Below, in pieces: positions 50,397-59,470 of a stretch of DNA of 64,000 bases (positions are counted from its first letter, which is position 1; each line of letters begins with the position of its first letter). Under the pieces are notes generated by a model that was not told the origin of the DNA, ran no database searches, and was given only the letters and a program-made list of their open reading frames with translations. The stretch is from assembly GCF_010499245.1 (NCBI RefSeq), contig NZ_JAAGOW010000001.1, forward strand, positions 434,001-498,000, given 5' to 3'. The position numbers were made by a program, and so were the translations under genes. This DNA is from Variovorax sp. WS11 (GTDB lineage: Bacteria > Pseudomonadota > Gammaproteobacteria > Burkholderiales > Burkholderiaceae_C).

Positions 50397-52779
50397 TCAG
50401 CGACTCTTGCGCGCCGGCTTGGCACGGCCGGTTCCGGTCTCGCGCGGCGGCAGCCCGGTGTGCTGCGTGAGGATGCGGCCCTGGACCGGCTGCACCGGCT
50501 TCAAGACCACGGGCGTCGAGTTCTTGCGCCGCGCGCTCTGGTAGCTGCCATCGGTCAGCGGCTGGTAGGTCGGGATGAGGTGGTGCTTGCCGTTGCCGAT
50601 CAGGTCGGCGCGGCCCATCTTCTTCAGGGCCTCGCGCAAGAGCGGCCAGTTGTTGGCGTCGTGGTAGCGCAGGAAGGCCTTGTGCAGGCGGCGGCGCTTG
50701 TCGCCGCGCACGATGTCCACCGTCTCGCTCTCGCGCGTGATCTTGCGAAGCGGGTTCTTGTTGGTGTGGTACATCGCCGTGGCCGTGGCCATGGGCGAGG
50801 GATAGAAGGTCTGCACCTGGTCGGCGCGAAAGCCGTTGCGCTTGAGCCAGAGCGCGAGGTTCATCATGTCCTCGTCGCTGGTGCCCGGATGGGCGGCGAT
50901 GAAGTACGGGATCAAGTACTGCTTCTTGCCCGCTTCGGCGCTGAACTTCTCGAACATCTGCTTGAAGCGGTCGTAGCTGCCGATGCCGGGCTTCATCATC
51001 TTCGTGAGCGGGCCCTGCTCGGTGTGCTCGGGCGCGATCTTCAGGTAGCCGCCCACGTGGTGCTGCACCAGTTCCTTCACGTACTCGGGCGACTGCACCG
51101 CCAGGTCGTAGCGCAGGCCGGAGCCGATCAGGATCTTCTTGATGCCCTTGAGCGCGCGCGCACGGCGGTAGATCTTGATCAGCGGATCGTGGCTGGTGTT
51201 GAGGTTCGGGCAGATGCCCGGGTACACGCAGCTGGGCTTGCGGCAGGCGGCCTCGATCTCGGGGCTCTTGCAGCCGATGCGGTACATGTTGGCGGTGGGG
51301 CCGCCGAGGTCGGAGATGGTGCCGGTGAAGCCCTTGACGCTGTCGCGGATGGCCTCGACCTCCTTGATGATCGAGTCCTCCGAGCGGCTCTGGATGATGC
51401 GCCCTTCGTGCTCGGTGATGGAGCAGAAGGTGCAGCCGCCGAAGCAGCCGCGCATGATGTTCACGCTGAAGCGGATCATCTCCCAGGCGGGGATCTTGGT
51501 GGCGCCGTCGTGGCTGCCGTGCTCGTCCGCGTAGCGCGGATGCGGGCTGCGCGCATAGGGCAGATCGAACACGTGGTCCATCTCGGCCGTGGTCAGCGGG
51601 ATGGGCGGCGGGTTGATCCAGACGTCGCGCGCGGTCGCGCCCTCGCCGTGGGCCTGCACCAGGGCGCGGGCGTTGCCGGGGTTGGTCTCGAGGTGCAGCA
51701 CGCGGTTGGCGTGGGCGTAGAGCACCGGGTCGGCGCGCACCTGCTCGTAGGAAGGCAGGCGGATCACCGAGCGGTCGCGTGGCGGAACCTTGACGCGTAC
51801 CTCGGGCTTTGCTCCCCCCCGCTGGGGGAGGGTTGGGTGGGGGCTCGGCACCTCTGCGCAGGCTCGGATTAGGGATGAAATGGGGCGGCTTCGCCGCGCC
51901 CTGGGGGGAGAACAAGGGCCTTGTGCCTCGGCTGCCAAAATGCGCCTCCTCTTCCTTCGTGCAGGTCGCCCCATTCGCCTTCGCCTGCTCCGACACCATC
52001 AGGTACGGATTCACATGCGCCTCGACCCGTCCCGGCAGGTCCACGCTGGTGGAGTCGATCTCGAACCAGCCCTCCGGCGTCTCGCGCCGCACGAAGGCCG
52101 TGCCGCGCACGTCGCTGATCTGGTGCACCGGCTCGCGCGCGGCCAGGCGATGCGCGATCTCGACGATGGCGCGCTCGGCGTTGCCATAGAGCAGCAGGTC
52201 GCACTTGGCGTCCACCACGATCGAGCGGCGCACCTTGTCCTGCCAGTAGTCGTAGTGCGCGATGCGGCGCAACGACCCCTCGATACCGCCGAGCACGATC
52301 GGCACGTCGTTCCAGGCTTCCTTGCAGCGCTGCGAATACACGATGGCCGCGCGGTCGGGCCGTCGGCCGCCGACGTCGCCGGGGGTGTAGGCGTCGTCGC
52401 TGCGAATCTTCCGGTCCGCCGTGTAGCGGTTGATCATCGAATCCATGTTGCCGGCGGTCACGCCGAAGAACAGGTTCGGCTTGCCCAGCGCCTTGAAGGG
52501 ATCGGCGCTGTGCCAGTCCGGCTGCGCGATGATGCCCACCCGGAAGCCCTGCGCCTCCAGCATGCGGCCGATGACCGCCATGCCGAAGCTCGGGTGATCG
52601 ACGTAGGCGTCGCCGGTGACGATCACGATGTCGCAGCTGTCCCAGCCCAGCGCCTCCATCTCCGCGCGCGAGGTGGGCAGGAACTTGGCCGTGCCGAAGC
52701 GGGCCGCCCAGTACTTGCGGTAGCTGGTCAGCGGCTTGGCGGCGCGCGCGAAAAAGGAGACGTCGACGGGGGCGTTCAT
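50397..52779 (-). pseudogene. ygiQ: Radical SAM protein YgiQ, interrupted by repeat insertion and frameshift
   Basis: The N-terminal domain runs in one frame from the ATG at 52779 ([20 protein letters not shown] ... [15 protein letters not shown]), and the radical SAM domain runs in another to 50397 ([20 protein letters not shown], cluster cysteines in [20 protein letters not shown], then [20 protein letters not shown]). Between them is about 130 bp of repeat-like DNA with a run of seven C on the plus strand (51814-51820). With six C the frame would be continuous at about 790 residues. YgiQ function is unknown; here the gene is disrupted, mis-sequenced, or decoded by slippage. Confidence 0.8.
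51811..51940. repeat. GC-rich REP-like insertion inside ygiQ
   Basis: The stretch contains CCCCCGCTGGGGGAGGGTTG-like and GGGCGGCTTCGCCGCGCCC-like inverted segments, is unrelated to YgiQ, and in the ygiQ N-terminal frame encodes a Pro/Gly/Arg-rich filler of about 43 residues. Similar short GC-rich elements are scattered in Comamonadaceae genomes. Only one copy of this type was noticed in the window. Confidence 0.6.
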
Positions 52780-52938
52780 GTGGGAGGTGGCGGCAGGCAG
52801 GCCGCGGTGGCCCGGTTTCGGGCAACCCGTGATTTTACGGGTTCAGGCGCCGGCCGTCGCCTCTAAAGGCCATGCCGCCCGAGCGGTGGGACTTTCAATT
52901 GCTTGCCTGAGTCAACCAATCAATTGACAATGGCAAGC

Positions 52939-53886
52939 ATGTCCGCCGAATCGATTACCGTGTCCGACGTCGCCGCAGTCAAGGCCGTGCGCCAGTTCAA
53001 CCGCTTCTACACCCGCCGCATCGGGGCCCTCGACCCCTACCTGGGCAGCGACATGTCCCTGACCGACGTGCGGGTGCTTTACGAACTGGCGCACCGCGAG
53101 CAGGCGGTGGCCAGCGAGATCGCGAAGGACCTGGGCCTGGACGGCGGTTACCTCAGCCGCATCCTGCGCCGCTTCGAGGGCGCAGGCTGGCTCGTGCGTG
53201 AGACGCACCCGCGCGATGCGCGACAGAGCCTGTTGCGCCTGACCGAGGCGGGCCACGCCGCCTTCGCGCCGCTGCAGCAGAAGTCGCGCGACGAGGCGAA
53301 CGCCCTGCTCGCCCCGCTCTCGGCGCCGCAACAGCGCCGGCTGATCGATGCGATGCACACGGTGCAGGCGCTGATCGAGCCCGAGGCCCACGCGCCGGCC
53401 AGGCCGGGCACCGCGGTCCTGCGCGACCCGCAGCCGGGCGACATCGGCTGGGTGGTGCAGCAGCACGGCGAGATCTACGCCCGCGAGTACGGCTGGAGCA
53501 GCGAGTTCGAGGCCCTGGTGGCCGAGATTGCCGGCGAGTTCCTGCGCAAGTTCCAGCCCGAGTGGGAGCACTGCTGGATGGCCGAGCTCAACGGCGAGCG
53601 CGTGGGGGCCGTGTTCCTGGTGCGCAAGTCGCCCACGGTGGCGCAGCTGCGCCTCTTGATCCTGGCGCCGCGAGCTCGGGGCCTGGGGCTGGGCGCACGG
53701 CTCACCGACGAATGCATCGCCTTCGCCCGCCGCAAGGGCTACAAGAAGATGGTGCTGTGGACCAACAGCTGCCTGCTGGCCGCGCGCGGCATCTATGCGG
53801 CGCGCGGCTTCGAACTGGTGAAGTCCGAGCCCTACGAGGGCTTCGGCCAGCAGCTGGTGGGCGAGACCTGGGAGCTGAAGCTCTAA
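52939..53886 (+). CDS. MarR-family regulator fused to GNAT acetyltransferase
   Basis: 315 residues. N-terminal winged helix (about 15-150; LTDVRVLYELAHREQAVASE, GYLSRILRRFEGAGWLVRET, HPRDARQSLLRLT) and C-terminal GNAT domain (from about 165; acetyl-CoA loop PRARGLGLGARLTDECIAFA, then LAARGIYAARGFELV). Starts at 52939 or 52930; neither has a Shine-Dalgarno sequence. A TTGCCT...17...GACAAT pair upstream would start transcription almost at the ATG, suggesting a leaderless message. The fusion is a known family, but its target is unknown. Confidence 0.88.
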   Translation: MSAESITVSDVAAVKAVRQFNRFYTRRIGALDPYLGSDMSLTDVRVLYELAHREQAVASEIAKDLGLDGGYLSRILRRFEGAGWLVRETHPRDARQSLLRLTEAGHAAFAPLQQKSRDEANALLAPLSAPQQRRLIDAMHTVQALIEPEAHAPARPGTAVLRDPQPGDIGWVVQQHGEIYAREYGWSSEFEALVAEIAGEFLRKFQPEWEHCWMAELNGERVGAVFLVRKSPTVAQLRLLILAPRARGLGLGARLTDECIAFARRKGYKKMVLWTNSCLLAARGIYAARGFELVKSEPYEGFGQQLVGETWELKL

Positions 53887-53895
53887 TAATAAGCC

Positions 53896-54678
53896 CTATT
53901 GCATGAACCAGCCGTGGCTCACCACCAGCGACTGCCCGGTGAGCGCATTGGTCGGGAAGGCCGCGAACAGCAGCGCCACGCGCGCCACGTCGTCGGTGGT
54001 GGTGAACTCGCCGTCCACCGTCTCCTTGAGCATCACGTTCTTGATCACCTGCTCCTCGGTGATGCCCAGGGTCTTGGCCTGCTCGGGGATCTGCTTCTCG
54101 ACCAGCGGCGTGCGCACGAAGCCTGGGCAGATCACGTTGGCGCGCACGCCGTGCTTCGCGCCCTCCTTCGCGACCGTCTTGGCCAGCCCGATCAGGCCGT
54201 GCTTGGCCGTGACGTAGGGTGCCTTCAGCAGCGAGGCTTCCTTGGAGTGCACCGACCCCATGTAGATCACGCTGCCGCCGCGGCCCTGCGCGTACATGTG
54301 CTTCAAACAGGCTTTGGTGGTGAGGAAGGCGCCGTCGAGGTGGATGGCCAGCATCTTCTTCCAGTCGGCAAAGCTGAACTCCTCGACCGGGTGCACGATC
54401 TGGATGCCGGCATTGCTGATGAGGATGTCGATGCCGCCGAAGGCCTTGGCGACCTCCTCGACAGCCGCGTCGACCTGCTCTTCGCTGGTGACGTCGACGC
54501 CGACGCCGATGGCCTGCGCACCGCCTTCCTTCAGCTCGGCGGCGGTGGCGTCAGCTGCCTGCTTGTTGAGATCGGCGATGACGATCTTGGCGCCTTCCTG
54601 CGCGAACAGGATTGCGATTTCCTTGCCGATGCCGCTGGCCGAACCGGTGATGAAGGCGACCTTGTCCTTGAGTTGCAT
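53896..54678 (-). CDS. bdhA: D-3-hydroxybutyrate dehydrogenase (SDR)
   Basis: 260 residues. Cofactor motif [19 protein letters not shown], catalytic Ser in [11 protein letters not shown] and YVTAKHG as Yxxx[21 protein letters not shown] and the C-terminal [12 protein letters not shown] are specific to 3-hydroxybutyrate dehydrogenases. Oxidises 3-hydroxybutyrate from polyhydroxybutyrate breakdown to acetoacetate. A patatin-like gene lies upstream on the same strand, 116 bp away, a frequent partner in these bacteria. Confidence 0.94.
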   Translation of the reverse strand: MQLKDKVAFITGSASGIGKEIAILFAQEGAKIVIADLNKQAADATAAELKEGGAQAIGVGVDVTSEEQVDAAVEEVAKAFGGIDILISNAGIQIVHPVEEFSFADWKKMLAIHLDGAFLTTKACLKHMYAQGRGGSVIYMGSVHSKEASLLKAPYVTAKHGLIGLAKTVAKEGAKHGVRANVICPGFVRTPLVEKQIPEQAKTLGITEEQVIKNVMLKETVDGEFTTTDDVARVALLFAAFPTNALTGQSLVVSHGWFMQ

Positions 54679-54794
54679 GGGATGTCCTTTGGATGAGGGG
54701 TGGGAGATGATGGCGCGTGCAAGCTGCGTGCCGGTGACGGAGCGTGGCTCGAGAATCTTGGGCCAGGCTGACCACCGCCGGCCTCAGAGGCCTC

Positions 54795-56033
54795 TCATTG
54801 CGGCGCCGCCTGGACCGCTGGCACCCGCATCGGGTGTCGAACGCGCGGCTTGTGGGCCTCGGTGAGGTCGAAGGTGGTGACGCCGTTGACCTGCGCGGCG
54901 GCGCGCAGCAGCTCCGGATGCTCCAGCGTGTTGCGGATGTCGCGCAGCCCTGCGTCCCAATGCTCGTCGACCGAGGTGCGCGAGAACTCGTAGTCCTTGG
55001 AGTCGAGCTCGTAGGGCTTGTCGCGGTAGATCAGGTGCACGATCTCGACCGGCTGGTGCGTGAGCTGCGCACACACCGCGGCCACGCTGGCATCGTTGCG
55101 CAGCGAGGCCGGCAGCTTGGCGATCAGGTCGGCCACCGCCTGCTGCAGGTTCATGTTGGAGGCCAGCGCATCGGTGTTCATGCGGGTGCGGCTGGAGTAG
55201 GTGATGTCCTTCTGCCGCTCCAGGGTCTCGGCGAGCGTGCGCGGCATGCTGCCGCGGGCGCTGAACAGGTCCACCTGCAGCACCAGCAGCGACTCGGTGC
55301 GCGGATGGGTGTCGAGCACGTACTGCAGCGGCGTGTTGGAGACGATGCCGCCGTCCCAGTAGTCCTCGCCGTCGATGTGCACCGGCGCGAAGCCAGGCGG
55401 CAGCGCGCCGCTGGCCATGATGTGCTCGGGCCCGATGCGCTGTTTCGTGTTGTCGAAGTAGACCGAGTTGCCGCTGCGCACGTTGACCGCGCCCACGCTG
55501 AAGCGGATGTCGCAGTGGTTGATGCGGTCGAAGTCCACCAGGCGCTCGAGCGTGGACTTCAGCGGCGAGGTGTCGTAGTAGCTCAGCAGCGGCGCTGCGC
55601 CGCCGAGCAGCAGCGCGGGGTCGCGACGCGGCCTAAAGAAGCCCGGCACGCCGAACATTGCGGCCGAGTTCGCGCTCCACTGGTTGAAGAGCGCGCGGTC
55701 GCCCCAGCCGGGCGGCAGCCGCTGCGCAGGGCCCGAGGACACGAGGTCCCAGAACTCGCGCAGGCGCGCCACGCGCATGTCGGGCGGGTTGCCGGCAATC
55801 AGGGCGGCGTTGATCGCGCCGATCGACACGCCGGCCACCCAGTCGAGCGCCTTGTGCTTCTCGTACACGCCGGCATAGACGCCCGCCTGGTAGGCGCCGA
55901 GAGCGCCGCCGCCTTGCAGCACCAGGGCCTTTCTGGCAGCCGTGATGTCGACGCGCGGGATGGAGGAGCGAGAGGTGGAACCGTTGAGCTTTTTTCTTGG
56001 GGTGGTGGTACGCATGGATCGATTGGACACCAT
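54795..56033 (-). CDS. Patatin-like phospholipase
   Basis: 412 residues. The oxyanion motif LQGGGALGAYQAG, nucleophile elbow GVSIGAINAAL (GxSxG) and catalytic Asp in DYWDGGIVSNTPL form the patatin dyad. The C-terminal half belongs to the DUF3734-type extension (QKDITYSSRTRMNTD ... IVHLIYRDKPYELDS). Starts at 56033 or, six codons in, 56015. Acts on acyl esters; association with bdhA suggests a link to PHB or lipid turnover, which is inference. Confidence 0.9.
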   Translation of the reverse strand: MVSNRSMRTTTPRKKLNGSTSRSSIPRVDITAARKALVLQGGGALGAYQAGVYAGVYEKHKALDWVAGVSIGAINAALIAGNPPDMRVARLREFWDLVSSGPAQRLPPGWGDRALFNQWSANSAAMFGVPGFFRPRRDPALLLGGAAPLLSYYDTSPLKSTLERLVDFDRINHCDIRFSVGAVNVRSGNSVYFDNTKQRIGPEHIMASGALPPGFAPVHIDGEDYWDGGIVSNTPLQYVLDTHPRTESLLVLQVDLFSARGSMPRTLAETLERQKDITYSSRTRMNTDALASNMNLQQAVADLIAKLPASLRNDASVAAVCAQLTHQPVEIVHLIYRDKPYELDSKDYEFSRTSVDEHWDAGLRDIRNTLEHPELLRAAAQVNGVTTFDLTEAHKPRVRHPMRVPAVQAAPQ

Positions 56034-56063
56034 GCCCCCACCCCGAAGTTCCAGGCCGAAGCC

Positions 56064-56513
56064 TTACATCTTGGGCAGCAGCTGCCCCCGGATCTCACCG
56101 TTCGGATTGGCCGCGGTGTGGATGTTGGCGTACCAGCGCCCGGCCATCAGGTCGGCCGCTTGCGTCGTGGTCAGCGTGGCCTGGCCCTCGATCGGGCTCT
56201 CGGGGCTGGCGAAGGGAAGCACCACGCCCGCATTGGCACCGGCGGCCGCGGGGCCGTGGAAGTGGGCCGCCGTGGCCGGGCCGCTCAGGCCGGTGTAGAC
56301 GATCTTGTACTTGAGGACATTGGTGTCCTTGTTGAGCCAGGCCTCGGCCAGGCCGCTGCCGCGTGTCATGTTGGGCGGCACCTGGCTGGCTGCGTTCATG
56401 CTGCCGCTGAAACTTGCCGTGTTGGACCTCGACATCATGCCGCAGCCCGCGAGGGCGGCGGTCGCCACGCCGGTCACGAGGGCGGCGCGCAAGAGGGTGG
56501 CAGGTCGGTTCAT
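56064..56513 (-). CDS. CHRD-domain lipoprotein
   Basis: 149 residues. A lipoprotein signal peptide ends in the lipobox ALAGC at residue 24, so the protein is anchored to a membrane. The CHRD domain follows (SGSMNAASQVPPNMTRGSG, YTGLSGPATAAHFHGPAA, WYANIHTAANPNGEIRGQLL). The His-rich HFHG suggests metal contact. Function of secreted CHRD proteins in bacteria is not established. Confidence 0.9.
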   Translation of the reverse strand: MNRPATLLRAALVTGVATAALAGCGMMSRSNTASFSGSMNAASQVPPNMTRGSGLAEAWLNKDTNVLKYKIVYTGLSGPATAAHFHGPAAAGANAGVVLPFASPESPIEGQATLTTTQAADLMAGRWYANIHTAANPNGEIRGQLLPKM

Positions 56514-56623
56514 GAGCGGATCTCCATAGTTGCAACAGCGAACAGCATAGACAGCACGGGACGCCCCGCGTGTCGGCCACGAGCCCGTTTTTCGGGGGGC
56601 GTTGCGATGGCATCATCCGGCGC

Positions 56624-57175
56624 ATGACGACTGCTCCCCTGCCCTCCTCCCGCGAGGTCGCCGCCTTCTGGCGCGACGCCGGCCCCGCCCGCTGGTTCGC
56701 GAAGGACGAAGCCTTTGATGCCGAGTTCAAGTCGCGCTTCGAGGCTGCGCATCACGCTGCCGCGAGCGGCATGCTCGATGCCTGGGCCAACGAGGCCGAC
56801 GGCGCGCTGGCCCTGCTGGTGCTGCTCGACCAGTTCCCACGCAACGCATGGCGCGGCAGCGCCCACATGTTCGCCACCGACGGCAAGGCGCGCGCCATCG
56901 CGCGCGCCGCCATCGCGGCCGGCCTCGACCAGCAGGTGGAGAGCACGCTGCGCCCCTTCTTCTACCTGCCCTTCATGCACTCGGAGTCGCTGGCCGACCA
57001 GGAGCGCTCGGTCGAGCTCAATGCCGCGCTCGATGCCAACACGCAGCGCTTTGCGGTCCTGCATCGCGACATCGTCGCGCGCTTCGGGCGCTTCCCGCAT
57101 CGCAACCCGATGCTCGGGCGCGAGACCACGGCGGAGGAACAGGCCTTCCTGGACCAAGGCGGTTTCGCCGGGTAG
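56624..57175 (+). CDS. DUF924 family protein
   Basis: 183 residues. Typical segments: VAAFWRDAGPARWFAKDEAF, FDAEFKSRFEAAHHAAASG, LLVLLDQFPRNAWRGSAHMF and FFYLPFMHSESLADQERSV. It is an all-helical protein of unknown function common in proteobacteria. The ATG at 56624 is preferred over 56570, since the family begins just before VAAFW. It is convergent with the YihY gene (31-bp gap). Confidence 0.9.
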   Translation: MTTAPLPSSREVAAFWRDAGPARWFAKDEAFDAEFKSRFEAAHHAAASGMLDAWANEADGALALLVLLDQFPRNAWRGSAHMFATDGKARAIARAAIAAGLDQQVESTLRPFFYLPFMHSESLADQERSVELNAALDANTQRFAVLHRDIVARFGRFPHRNPMLGRETTAEEQAFLDQGGFAG

Positions 57176-57206
57176 CGCCGGGTCACTCGCCGCGAACAGG
57201 CCTTGG

Positions 57207-58094
57207 CTAACGCGTCGGCGAAGTCGGCGCCCCCGGTCGCTCGACATGCCGCAGCGACCCGTACTTGTGCGCATACACCCACGTGAATTCCGCCCCCAGC
57301 AGGAAGATCTGCGCCGAGTAGTAAACCCACACCAGCACCACCACCAGCGAGCCCGCGGCGCCGTAGCCCGAGGCCACGCTGCTCTTGCCGATGTAGAGGC
57401 CGATCAGGTGCTTGCCGACGGCGAACAGCAGCGCCGTGACCGCCGCACCCACCCACACATCGCGCCATTGCACGCGCACGCGCGGCATGATCTTGTAGAT
57501 CATCGCGAAGCCCACGGTGACCATGACGAAGCTGAAGAGGAAGTTGACGCCCTGCGCCAGCGCGGCCCAGCCGCCGAAGACCGGCGCCCACCACTTGCTC
57601 AGCGCCGCCAGCGCGGCACTCGCCACCAGCGACACCATCAGCAGGAAGCCGAGGCCCATGATCATGCTGAAGGACAGCAGCCGCACGCGCAGCAGCTTCA
57701 GCCAGCTCTTGCCTTCGTCGCGCGCCGGCGCGCGCCAGATGCGGTCCAGCGCGTCCTGCAGTTCGCCGAACACGGTGGTCGCGCCGACCACCAGCAGCGC
57801 GATGCCGATCACCGTCGCGACGATGCCCTCCTTCGGCTTGTTGACGGCCTCCAGCATGCCCTGCACCGCGCGCGCCCCCTGCTCGCCCATCAGCCCCGAG
57901 AGCTGGATCATGATCTCGCCGCGCGCGGCCTCCTGGCCGAAGACCAGGCCCGCGACGGAGATCACGATCAGCAGCAGGGGCGCCACCGAGAACACGGTGT
58001 AGTAGGCCAGTGCGGCGCCCATGCTCGGGGCGTAGTCGGCCTTCCAGGACAGGACGGCCTGCTTGAAGAGATCGAAGAGTGCGCGCGGCTGCAT
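57207..58094 (-). CDS. YihY/BrkB-family inner membrane protein
   Basis: 295 residues, six hydrophobic segments. MGAALAYYTVFSVAPLLLIV after an N-terminal helix, VGATTVFGELQDALDRIW and the late YGAAGSLVVVLVWVYYSAQI are hallmarks. Formerly annotated as ribonuclease BN, which is incorrect for the family. The ATG at 58094 is preferred to an in-frame one at 58172 that would add an Arg/Cys-rich tail. Divergent from chrA with about 90 bp between. Confidence 0.9.
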   Translation of the reverse strand: MQPRALFDLFKQAVLSWKADYAPSMGAALAYYTVFSVAPLLLIVISVAGLVFGQEAARGEIMIQLSGLMGEQGARAVQGMLEAVNKPKEGIVATVIGIALLVVGATTVFGELQDALDRIWRAPARDEGKSWLKLLRVRLLSFSMIMGLGFLLMVSLVASAALAALSKWWAPVFGGWAALAQGVNFLFSFVMVTVGFAMIYKIMPRVRVQWRDVWVGAAVTALLFAVGKHLIGLYIGKSSVASGYGAAGSLVVVLVWVYYSAQIFLLGAEFTWVYAHKYGSLRHVERPGAPTSPTR

Positions 58095-58183
58095 GCCCGC
58101 GAGTGTCGCAGCATGGGCGCAGCCGCGCGTCGGCGCCAGCCCCGAGCAGCGGCCGGACCGCGCTGCGAACATAATCGCGGGCG

Positions 58184-58771
58184 ATGCATCCGGCCTCCTC
58201 CATCGCGGCGCCCTCCGAGCGCCCGCAACCCCGCTCCGTCCGCGACCTGTTCTTTTCCTTCACCTGGCTGGCGCTGCAGGGCTTCGGCGGCGTGCTCGCC
58301 ATCGTGCAGCGCGAGATGGTCGAGAAAAAGCGCTGGCTGACGGCCGACGAGTTCCTCGAGGACTGGGCGGTCGCCCAGGTGCTGCCGGGGCCGAACGTGA
58401 TCAACCTTGCCCTGATGATCGGCGACCGCCACTTCGGCCTGCGCGGCGCGATCGCCGCCGTGGCCGGCATGCTGACCGTGCCGTTGGGCGTGATCCTGGT
58501 GCTGGCGCTGCTCTACGCCCACTTCGCCGGCAACCCGCAGGTCGCCGGTGCGCTGCGCGGGATGGGCGCGGTGGCCGGCGGGCTGATCGCGGCGACCGGC
58601 ATCAAGCTGATCCCGGCGTTGCGCCGGCATCCGCTGGGCTTCGGCGTCTGCCTCGGCATCGTGGCGCTCGTCTTCAGCGCCATCGCCTTCGCGCGCATTC
58701 CGCTGGGCTGGGTGCTGCTGGTCGTCGGCGGCGTTGCCTGCGTGTGGACCTGGAAGAGGATCCGAGCATGA
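58184..58771 (+). CDS. Chromate transporter ChrA, first (N-type) half
   Basis: 195 residues forming one CHR domain: FTWLALQGFGGVLAIVQREM, VAQVLPGPNVINLALMIGDR. Short-chain CHR proteins work as pairs of half-size subunits in opposite orientation; the second half is encoded 80 bp downstream. They export chromate or act on related oxyanions. The stop TGA is in ATGA (58768), the remains of what was probably an overlapping start for the second gene. Confidence 0.9.
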   Translation: MHPASSIAAPSERPQPRSVRDLFFSFTWLALQGFGGVLAIVQREMVEKKRWLTADEFLEDWAVAQVLPGPNVINLALMIGDRHFGLRGAIAAVAGMLTVPLGVILVLALLYAHFAGNPQVAGALRGMGAVAGGLIAATGIKLIPALRRHPLGFGVCLGIVALVFSAIAFARIPLGWVLLVVGGVACVWTWKRIRA

Positions 58772-58778
58772 GCATCGC

Positions 58779-58850
58779 TGGGCCGCCCCAAGATGCGAAA
58801 GCCCCCTCGGGGGGCAGCGAGGACACGCCAGTGCCGAGCGTGGGGGCCTT
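58779..58850. repeat. REP-like palindromic element between the chrA halves
   Basis: 72 bp of GC-rich DNA with the strong hairpin GCCCCC-TC-GGGGGGC at 58801-58815 and a GTGGGGGCC-type end, typical of short Comamonadaceae repeats. It is bordered by ATGAGCATCGC (58768-58778) and ATGACCATCGC (58851-58861), 10 of 11 identical, which looks like a target duplication. Confidence 0.7.
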
Positions 58851-59450
58851 ATGACCATCGCGATGCACTGGCATGACTGGCTGGCGCTCTTCGCCCAGTA
58901 CCTGATGCTCTCGATGCTGTCGATCAGCGGCGCCATCACCACGGTGCCCGACATGCATCGCTACCTGGTCGACCAGAACGGCTGGCTGACCGACGCGCAG
59001 TTCAGCTCCTCGGTCGCGATCGCCCAGGCGGCGCCGGGGCCCAACGTGCTCTTCGTCGCGCTGATGGGATGGAACGTCGGCATCAACGCGGGCGGCGGCA
59101 TCGGCGCCGGGCCGCAGGCCTGGGCGCTGGGCCTGTTCGGGCTGACGGTCACCATGGTCGGCATCATGCTGCCGAGCACCACCCTGACCTATTTCGCGAC
59201 GCGCTGGGGCCACCGCAACCGCGAGCGCCGCGAGGTGCGCGCCTTCAAGCAGGGCATGGCGCCGGTGGTCGTGGGCCTGCTGATCGCCACCGGCTGGGTG
59301 CTGGCCGCCGGTAACCATGCCGGCAACGCGCCTGCCTGGCACCTCTGGCTGCTGACCGGCGTGGCGGCGCTTATCGTCTGGCGCACTCGCCTCCACCTGC
59401 TGTGGCTGCTGGGTGCCGGCGCCCTGCTGGGCGCCTTCGGCTTCGTCTGA
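58851..59450 (+). CDS. Chromate transporter ChrA, second half
   Basis: 199 residues, second CHR domain: MLSMLSISGAITTVPDMHRY, IAQAAPGPNVLFVALMGWN, VTMVGIMLPSTTLTYFATRW. It must pair with the product of 58184-58771. The ATG at 58851 follows the REP-like repeat directly, so no normal ribosome site precedes it; GTGGGGG in the repeat may act instead. Translational coupling to the first half has been lost. The next gene follows at 20 bp. Confidence 0.9.
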   Translation: MTIAMHWHDWLALFAQYLMLSMLSISGAITTVPDMHRYLVDQNGWLTDAQFSSSVAIAQAAPGPNVLFVALMGWNVGINAGGGIGAGPQAWALGLFGLTVTMVGIMLPSTTLTYFATRWGHRNRERREVRAFKQGMAPVVVGLLIATGWVLAAGNHAGNAPAWHLWLLTGVAALIVWRTRLHLLWLLGAGALLGAFGFV

Positions 59451-59470
59451 AATTTCCCGGGAAGACATCC

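Noticed and set aside
49333..52779. Apparent 1148-residue fusion of YgiQ N-terminus with the START-like protein
   Set aside because: The middle is the YgiQ radical SAM region in the wrong frame; the two real proteins have their own starts.
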